Assembly: GCF_004168585.1 (NCBI RefSeq) | Contig: NZ_PGVH01000040.1 | Span: 25,955-89,954, forward strand | DNA: 64,000 bases | Reading direction: 5' to 3' | DNA from: Shewanella sp. OPT22 | GTDB lineage: Bacteria; Pseudomonadota; Gammaproteobacteria; Enterobacterales; Shewanellaceae | In this document: piece after piece, positions 58,974 through 64,000 of the stretch | Numbering within the stretch: the first letter of the stretch is position 1 | Layout: every line of letters begins with the position of its first letter | Position numbers and translations under genes: made by a program | The notes under the pieces: generated by a model | What the model saw: only the letters and a program-made list of their open reading frames with translations | What the model was told of the DNA's origin: nothing | Database searches by the model: none

Positions 58974-59294
58974 TTATTTCAGGGTATCCCACTTTTCCCA
59001 TTTCGTTTTGTGCACCTTCATTGGAGGTGTTTTGGTATGATGGTGTTCACTGTCATCATGATTACACCAACCTTCACCATGAACATGAACCATTTTCTTG
59101 TCCATTGAAACTTTACGTTCCCCTCCCCAGTGAGAGCAGGTTGCACAAACATGCTTCACATTCGACTTGATGTCCTCATGGTGTTCACCATCAACAGGGC
59201 CTGCTATTGCTAAACTTGTAGTGCCAGCAATTGCTCCAGTTGCGATGATAACGCCACCTTTAAGTAAAAAGTCACGCCTATTTTGATTTTGCAT
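58974..59294 (-). CDS. Small Tat-exported Cys/His-rich protein
   Basis: A 106-residue protein with a twin-arginine signal (NRRDFLLKGG, Arg6-Arg7) and a hydrophobic stretch ending near AIAG. The mature part has CATCSHWGGERK and GEGWCNH, three Cys and many His, suggesting a bound metal or small redox cofactor folded in the cytoplasm before export. It does not match the four-cysteine HiPIP pattern. Function unknown. Confidence 0.65.
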   Translation of the reverse strand: MQNQNRRDFLLKGGVIIATGAIAGTTSLAIAGPVDGEHHEDIKSNVKHVCATCSHWGGERKVSMDKKMVHVHGEGWCNHDDSEHHHTKTPPMKVHKTKWEKWDTLK

Positions 59295-59457
59295 AAGTCA
59301 CACTCCTTATGTTATTACACTCAAAATTAAAACGATTAATGTCCATTAATGGATCTAATGTGTCTGCAAACACACAATTAAGATTAGAATATAATTGAAA
59401 GTTCTGAACTATTTCCGTAACTTGGCTTTATTAACTCTACTAACAACACTTCGTAAT

Positions 59458-60489
59458 ATGACTAAAACAATCAAGTTAAGCTGCTTAATTTGCGCTTTAA
59501 CCGTTTCCACTTTGACTCACGCTGAAAGCAACACATGGAAAAAACTAAAAGCTTTCGCTGATGTAACAGACGTTCGCGGCGCATCATCTAAGGAAGAATT
59601 TAAGGCACTTAAATGGCTACAAAATCAATATCAGGCCATAGGGTTAAATGCTGAAATACAACCTTTCTCGTTTAGCGTAAAAGGTAAGACTTATGAGTCA
59701 AATAATCTTGAAGTTGTCATTAAGGGTAAATCTGCTAAAACAGTAATTGTTGGTGCGCATTATGATGGCGTTACTGGCTCGGGCTCTAAAGGTTTTATTG
59801 ATAATGCTTCTGGCGCAATTACATTACTTGGCGTAGCCGAGCAGATAAAATCTAAACCGCTACCTTATACTGTTAGGCTTGTTCATTTTGGCGCTGAAGA
59901 AATAGGGATTTTTGGTTCAGAGGCTTATGTCAACAATCAAAAAAACAATCTGAAAAATGTCATTGGAATGATCAACTTAGACACTATTATTGGTGGCGAT
60001 TATTTATATATTCACAGTGCTCAAGCTAAGCCTTATTCGTGTAAAAAAATTGATAAGCAAAATTACAATTCAAATCCCATATTAAGAGATAAATTACTGG
60101 CTCTATCTCATTCCCTCAACCTCAAGAATGGTTTCATTATTCATCCCACTACTTCCGCTTTTAAACAAGGGGAAACAGGTAGTTGGTCCGATCATTATCC
60201 ATTCGCATGCAGTGGTATACCCATAGCTTACTTAGAATCAACGAATTTCTTAATTAATGGTAAAGATGGATACGACGGTTACTCGCAAACAACTGACAAG
60301 CAATTCTGGGATTGTTTCGACGATAAAAAAATGACCGCTTGCCATCGCCAAACTGAATCAAAATGGGGAAATATTTGGCATACAAAATTTGATAGTGCCA
60401 CTTTTTTAACTGCTAAGGAAAACAAGAAACTAGAGTCACAGCTTAATAGTGCCGTAACTTTAATTTCTCATTTTTTATTTCTACCTTAA
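59458..60489 (+). CDS. Secreted M28-family aminopeptidase
   Basis: A 343-residue secreted zinc peptidase. The signal peptide starts MTKTIKLSCLICALTVS and ends at THA. The M28 zinc ligands are visible in GAHYDG, GFIDNASGA, FGAEEIGIFGSEA (catalytic Glu and zinc Glu), INLDTIIGG and WSDHYPF. It is complete. A longer frame from TTG 59395 is less likely. No ribosome-binding site is strong. The stop overlaps the converging next gene by 4 bp. Confidence 0.87.
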   Translation: MTKTIKLSCLICALTVSTLTHAESNTWKKLKAFADVTDVRGASSKEEFKALKWLQNQYQAIGLNAEIQPFSFSVKGKTYESNNLEVVIKGKSAKTVIVGAHYDGVTGSGSKGFIDNASGAITLLGVAEQIKSKPLPYTVRLVHFGAEEIGIFGSEAYVNNQKNNLKNVIGMINLDTIIGGDYLYIHSAQAKPYSCKKIDKQNYNSNPILRDKLLALSHSLNLKNGFIIHPTTSAFKQGETGSWSDHYPFACSGIPIAYLESTNFLINGKDGYDGYSQTTDKQFWDCFDDKKMTACHRQTESKWGNIWHTKFDSATFLTAKENKKLESQLNSAVTLISHFLFLP

Positions 60490-60956
60490 TGGTTTGGGTG
60501 TTTTTTAACACCCTTGTTCCACTTTACACATCCATCGTCCGTACAGGTAATACCAACATTATTTTTTATCGTTCCGTCAAAAAACGGTGCTTTGTTATTG
60601 TTAAAATATACTTTCACTTCTGCTGATTTAACGGTAGCGGATTCATCATAAGCTAACCAAAACTTTCCAGGGGTTATCGCATTTTCCGCCATTTTCTTAT
60701 TCAGCTTATCTGACATGATTTGAAACTTAATCACATGTGAAGTCATATTATTAATGGGGAGACAAGTATTCATTTCTAATCCGCCCTGTCTTGTATCGTT
60801 ACACAGATCAATACCATTCCAAGCTGGTTTATAAACACCATTAAAATTATTAGTTTGAAACGTTGGTTTGTGATGCTGAAGTTGGGCAAAAGCTGCACCA
60901 CAAAGAGAGAAAGATAAGAAAATGGTAAAGCTTATTTTTTTTACTGAAGTAGTCAT
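60486..60956 (-). CDS. Secreted protein, unknown function
   Basis: A 156-residue protein with a signal peptide (FTIFLSFSLCGAAFA, cleavage near residue 24). Mature part: about 130 residues with four Cys (DLCNDT, NTCLP, GITCTDDGC), probably two disulfides in the periplasm. No domain recognised. It converges with and overlaps the M28 gene by 4 bp. Confidence 0.65.
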   Translation of the reverse strand: MTTSVKKISFTIFLSFSLCGAAFAQLQHHKPTFQTNNFNGVYKPAWNGIDLCNDTRQGGLEMNTCLPINNMTSHVIKFQIMSDKLNKKMAENAITPGKFWLAYDESATVKSAEVKVYFNNNKAPFFDGTIKNNVGITCTDDGCVKWNKGVKKHPNH

Positions 60957-61057
60957 TTCAAAAATCTCTACTCAAAATAATCACACTTTTAAACTAGCAC
61001 TTTATTTTTGGTTTAACATGAAGCGATTAATAAGAACCAATGAACTTTAATTTAAAT

Positions 61058-61855
61058 TCATGAATCTTTGATCAACTCAGGGAAAGGACTAGCGCCTGTA
61101 ACGTGATAAAAATGTGTTTTTCTTGATTCGTTACTCGTTAAATCATCAACATGCAGGCAACTTTTATTGAAAGAGTATTTATCTAAAAAATCCCCTTTGC
61201 TCAACCCATTACGTGCTTTACTTTCAACATTAAAGTAATTCTTCTTTTCTAGCGTCACTCCATATCTTGAAAATGCAGATTCTATTCTCCTGAAAAGATA
61301 TTGTGAATTAGTCAGAACTTTAATTTTGTGTCCTCTTTTTTGAAATGCTGATATTTGCTTCATTGCAGTTAAATTAAAGTAAGTGCCGCCATGAAGTGAA
61401 TCAAGAGTATCAAAACTGCAACTCTTATTTTTAGAGAGAACGGTATCATCGAGATCCAAAATTAATGTCAGGGGAGGATTATCAATTGAAACATCTTCGT
61501 TGGCTCGTATGATCCAATCCGATATAGTTTTTGGCTCCTCTCCCTTATAGCTGACTGAAGTATCAACAATGCAAGTTGTATAAGGGTTTAACTGCCAATC
61601 AGGGTGATTGATATGTTGGACTATTCTTGTTGCTCGGTCTCTATCCGTAGAATCCTTCAAAAAACGCTTATGCGCTTTTACGATTTTTGCTTCAGTCGCT
61701 TTTATTAACTGCTCTGTAGAAAAAGAAACATCAAAATCATATGTTGTGCCACTTTGTTTATGTAAACGAAATACAGCAGCTCTATTTTCAGGGTCAGAAG
61801 ATACTTTCTCTAAACCTGCAAATTCTCTGATATTTAATGCTTGAGGAGGGAACAC
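61058..61855 (-). CDS. HAD-superfamily phosphatase-like orphan
   Basis: A 265-residue protein with an HAD motif I DLDDTVL (Asp134, Asp136), motif II VLTNSQYLFRR and motif IV CLHVDDLTS with Lys in SKGDFLDKY between them. The first 130 residues match nothing I know and may be a separate domain. Start is GTG 61855 (no ATG in frame nearby), with only a weak upstream AAGG. No signal peptide. Substrate unknown; a phosphatase of nucleotide, sugar or protein is possible. Confidence 0.72.
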   Translation of the reverse strand: MFPPQALNIREFAGLEKVSSDPENRAAVFRLHKQSGTTYDFDVSFSTEQLIKATEAKIVKAHKRFLKDSTDRDRATRIVQHINHPDWQLNPYTTCIVDTSVSYKGEEPKTISDWIIRANEDVSIDNPPLTLILDLDDTVLSKNKSCSFDTLDSLHGGTYFNLTAMKQISAFQKRGHKIKVLTNSQYLFRRIESAFSRYGVTLEKKNYFNVESKARNGLSKGDFLDKYSFNKSCLHVDDLTSNESRKTHFYHVTGASPFPELIKDS

Positions 61856-61991
61856 TGACCATATGATACCTTAATCAAATTATGAATAGAGTATTGCACA
61901 AAAGCCGTGTTAGAGGTCTTAACTGAAATATGATTAATCTACATTTAACTCAATAAGGCATCATAAATAGATGCCTTTATAGATCGTAAAG

Positions 61992-62228
61992 TTATGCTTT
62001 GAGTCGAAGGTATAACACGTCTTTTAATTCAGAACGCTTGTGCTTAAGTTCATTAAAATATTCATCTGCAACTGGTACTTTATCCAACTCCAACTCTCTG
62101 ATCTCTATATCAAGCTTGTGATAATCATCGGCCATTTTTTTAAAGTCATTATCATTTTTTGAAAGTGAAATAATCTTATCTTTATGCTCTGAAAAATCAT
62201 GGAGTAATGAATGATCTTCTCCTAACAT
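61992..62228 (-). CDS. YdcH-family (DUF465) small protein
   Basis: A 78-residue helical protein matching the YdcH/DUF465 family (SLLHDFSEHKDKIISL, then DYHKLDIEIRELE, then LKHKRSELKDVLYLRLKA), a two-helix hairpin. GAGAGGTAAGTCA precedes the ATG. Function unknown. Confidence 0.85.
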   Translation of the reverse strand: MLGEDHSLLHDFSEHKDKIISLSKNDNDFKKMADDYHKLDIEIRELELDKVPVADEYFNELKHKRSELKDVLYLRLKA

Positions 62229-62378
62229 TGACTTACCTCTCTAATTCATCAATTGATGGCGAACCATTATTAACATTTGTTCGTCATTTGTTTGGGCAAC
62301 ACTTATCCAATGTTTGCCGTTTTCGTCATAAATCAGAAAGAGTAATTATTTATAAACTATGGCTTGAAAATATATAGC

Positions 62379-63068
62379 CTAGAAAACATCCCATGTAGGC
62401 TCAGTAATAACGATAAAACCATCAACGTCTTGCATATGACGGTCAAGGTGAGCTTTTTGCTTTAACAGTGGAAACTCATTGTTCGAATAGCGACGATGAG
62501 CCAGTTCTGACTCCCAGTATGTGGTTACCAAAAACCGAGTTGCCACTTTACTGCATTGCCAAACATATCCGCCTAACATACCCGGAACAGAAGACATTCC
62601 GGAATTCCAAATGCCTTGTTGTGCTTCTAAAAATACATCTATTCTATCCTCTAAAACATGGCAGTCAGCCACTCTAATGAGTTTCGCATGGGTTTTAGAA
62701 GAATTAGGGGACGCAGGAATATCCATTATGTGTTTTAAATAGTTAACTGATATCGAAGAGTAACAGTTAGTTTGCTGAGCTTTATCCGCAATGGGATCGT
62801 GAAGCGTTTTCATAAAACTTTCTATTGAAGCTTCATCTTTCCATAATGCTAAAATCACCGCAGTATCTTTAGTCCAGCCGCCTAGTTGGAAGATAAAACC
62901 ATCTGCCGCATTCGTTTGTTTCCAATATTGTTGACCTACTGAAAACTCGGTTCTATTTCTTGGTGGAACTTGGCACTTGATGAGTTTGGCTAACACAGCA
63001 GTCCTTGATAAAACGAAATCGTATCTAGGTGCTAATGGTGAAAATATTTTCAATGACTCTATAGCCAT
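62379..63068 (-). CDS. Antibiotic-biosynthesis-monooxygenase-like/YdbC-type protein
   Basis: A 229-residue cytoplasmic protein with two ferredoxin-like segments: the first around FIFQLGGWTKDTAVILALWKDEASIESFM, the second around TRFLVTTYWESELAHRRYSNNEFP with HLDRHMQDVDGFIV. This resembles DUF4937/YdbC and heme-degrading ABM domains in tandem. No heme ligand can be assigned. Weak ribosome-binding site. Confidence 0.68.
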   Translation of the reverse strand: MAIESLKIFSPLAPRYDFVLSRTAVLAKLIKCQVPPRNRTEFSVGQQYWKQTNAADGFIFQLGGWTKDTAVILALWKDEASIESFMKTLHDPIADKAQQTNCYSSISVNYLKHIMDIPASPNSSKTHAKLIRVADCHVLEDRIDVFLEAQQGIWNSGMSSVPGMLGGYVWQCSKVATRFLVTTYWESELAHRRYSNNEFPLLKQKAHLDRHMQDVDGFIVITEPTWDVF

Positions 63069-63224
63069 TAACCGAATGTGTATTTTTGAATTAATATTGC
63101 ATGTTTTTCACGAGCTTTATGTTGCCAATAATATTTGATGCTCTGACAGAACAAAAGAAGCTCATTAAGATCATATTAATTAAATAAACGGAAGATTATG
63201 CTACGAAAAAATGTCTAATAAAAT

Positions 63225-63269
63225 TGGTCGGTATGAGAGGATTCGAACCTCCGACCCCTGACACCCCAT
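63225..63269 (-). other. 3' fragment of tRNA-Pro(GGG), probable attachment-site copy
   Basis: Read on the minus strand, 45 bases match the 3' half of tRNA-Pro(GGG): anticodon loop ATGGGGT, the 3' anticodon strand, the T-arm GGAGG-TTCGAAT-CCTCT, acceptor strand and CCA end. The upstream DNA does not give the D-arm or the 5' acceptor. Tyrosine-recombinase islands often leave such a tRNA 3' copy at their far end. On this strand the intact tRNA would lie to the right, beyond the window. Confidence 0.7.
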
Positions 63270-63705
63270 TATTACGTAAATCTTGCGCCTAAGACTTTGA
63301 TTTACAACTAAAAAGCACACTTACGGCTAACATAAAAAACTTTAATTTGATTAATAATTTTAATTTTTTAAATTATATTAATCAATCAATTACAAATCGT
63401 TTTGCGAGTAGCTTTTTCACGGATGGGACAAGTTTATATGCGCTGGCTCCCTGACCTTTTGGATAGTGCGCTAAGGGGTTCTTGACTTTCCGCCTCTGGA
63501 AAATCTCACAAAATTTGCTGAATCAATTTTATATTTTCTCATTTTTAGAGTGCTCAATCTAAACCATTTGCTATTTTTGACTTCTGTATTAAATCTGTTG
63601 ATGCAATAGCATCCTAATTTACTGGGTAAAACCAATAACAGACTCTGCTGTTTCCAACGAGATCGTTTTAAATTTAAGTCAAGAATCCAATGCAATACCT
63701 CTTTT
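63270..63705. other. Intergenic region between tRNA fragment and integrase
   Basis: 436 bp with no convincing gene. An 84-codon minus-strand frame at 63471-63725 overlaps the end of the integrase gene and looks fortuitous. I saw no clear attC core pair. It may be island-edge DNA. Confidence 0.45.
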
Positions 63706-64000
63706 TCATAAACCCAATCGATCAAGCGGACTTACTGTCCCCGCATAATGCTGACCAATAACATGAGTATAAATCTGAGTTGTATTCAAATCATTATGTC
63801 CAAGTAATTCTTGAACAGTCCGAATATCTTGGCCTTGCTCCAAAAGATGAGTAGCAAATGAATGCCTGAAGGTATGGCAATTCACTTTCTTTCTGATTTC
63901 AGACTGTTTTACCGCCAGTTGTAATGCTTTTCTTATCGAGCTGGCATGAAGATGATGGCGAACGACTTCACCTGTTTCTGGATGAGGACAAAGAGCTGAT
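63706..64000 (-). CDS. intI: Integron-type tyrosine recombinase, C-terminal part (cut by window end)
   Basis: The last 98 codons of a minus-strand gene extending past 64000. The tyrosine-recombinase catalytic residues are visible: HTFRHSF (His and Arg), LLGH (His) and the nucleophile in IYTHV. The segment [17 protein letters not shown] ahead of the HTFRH motif, and the ending [11 protein letters not shown], resemble integron integrases (IntI) more than XerC/D. The N-terminal half is not seen. If it is IntI, cassettes would lie to the right beyond the start of the gene. Confidence 0.78.
   Translation of the reverse strand, partial: SALCPHPETGEVVRHHLHASSIRKALQLAVKQSEIRKKVNCHTFRHSFATHLLEQGQDIRTVQELLGHNDLNTTQIYTHVIGQHYAGTVSPLDRLGL

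Noticed and set aside
63225..63310. Complete tRNA-Pro gene
   Set aside because: Only the 3' half fits; the D-arm and 5' acceptor strand are absent in the adjacent sequence.
63471..63725. 84-codon minus-strand frame near the integrase end
   Set aside because: It overlaps the integrase C-terminus in another frame, is Lys/Arg/Ser-rich and resembles nothing known.

Overview
The window looks like a chromosomal segment of a moderately AT-rich marine gammaproteobacterium of the Shewanella/Parashewanella type. This rests on gene families and gene order: seqA, ybfF, a DUF2788 gene, ybfE and fldA; a yejK/yejL/yejM set; a liuRABCDE leucine-degradation operon followed by CoA-transferase genes; and an earP-efp pair whose EF-P carries an arginine at position 32. 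The genus is an inference; no rRNA gene is present to settle it. Most of the window is ordinary housekeeping and catabolic DNA.

Layout. 1-6.1 kb: seqA (minus) diverges from ybfF-DUF2788-ybfE-fldA, then earP and efp, a structured 267-bp repeat element, and cysB (minus). 6.1-13 kb: a membrane coiled-coil protein, a PqaA-like secreted hydrolase, yejK (minus) diverging from yejL-yejM-yjbQ, and an orphan gene. 13-23 kb: a large lipoprotein with Ig/cadherin-like repeats and an HEKAH metallopeptidase motif, an ABC ATPase paired with a 1187-residue ABC permease/M1-peptidase fusion, and a SulP transporter. 23-32 kb: DTW protein, MsrBA, 2OG-Fe(II) oxygenase, a gene-free stretch with clustered DnaA-box-like sites, a 57-residue small gene, a PLP enzyme, YccF, an M23 protein, a PTPS-family protein, dihydroorotase and an orphan protein. 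32-44 kb: OmpW, a nucleotidyltransferase-like protein overlapping a large GGDEF-EAL protein, YbaY-like lipoprotein, TesB, MenA, GNAT, an FAD monooxygenase and 6-phosphogluconate dehydrogenase. 44-48 kb: two tandem patatin-like phospholipases. 48-56.5 kb: the liu operon. 56.7-63 kb: mostly small accessory, secreted and orphan genes. 63.2-64 kb: a 3' fragment of a tRNA-Pro(GGG) gene and the C-terminal part of an integron-type tyrosine recombinase cut by the window end, which together suggest the edge of a mobile region extending to the right.

How the genes work together. EarP would rhamnosylate Arg32 of EF-P, encoded next door, to help ribosomes through polyproline stretches. The Liu enzymes take isovaleryl-CoA through 3-methylcrotonyl-, 3-methylglutaconyl- and HMG-CoA to acetyl-CoA and acetoacetate, and the CoA transferase activates the acetoacetate. 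The ABC ATPase and the fused permease/peptidase form one transcription unit.

The least explained content is the set of orphan or effector-like proteins without signal peptides (the patatin pair and the 133-, 351-, 203- and 265-residue proteins), the multi-armed repeat, the DnaA-box cluster and the tRNA/integrase junction. No CRISPR array, rRNA gene, complete tRNA gene or complete insertion sequence was seen.
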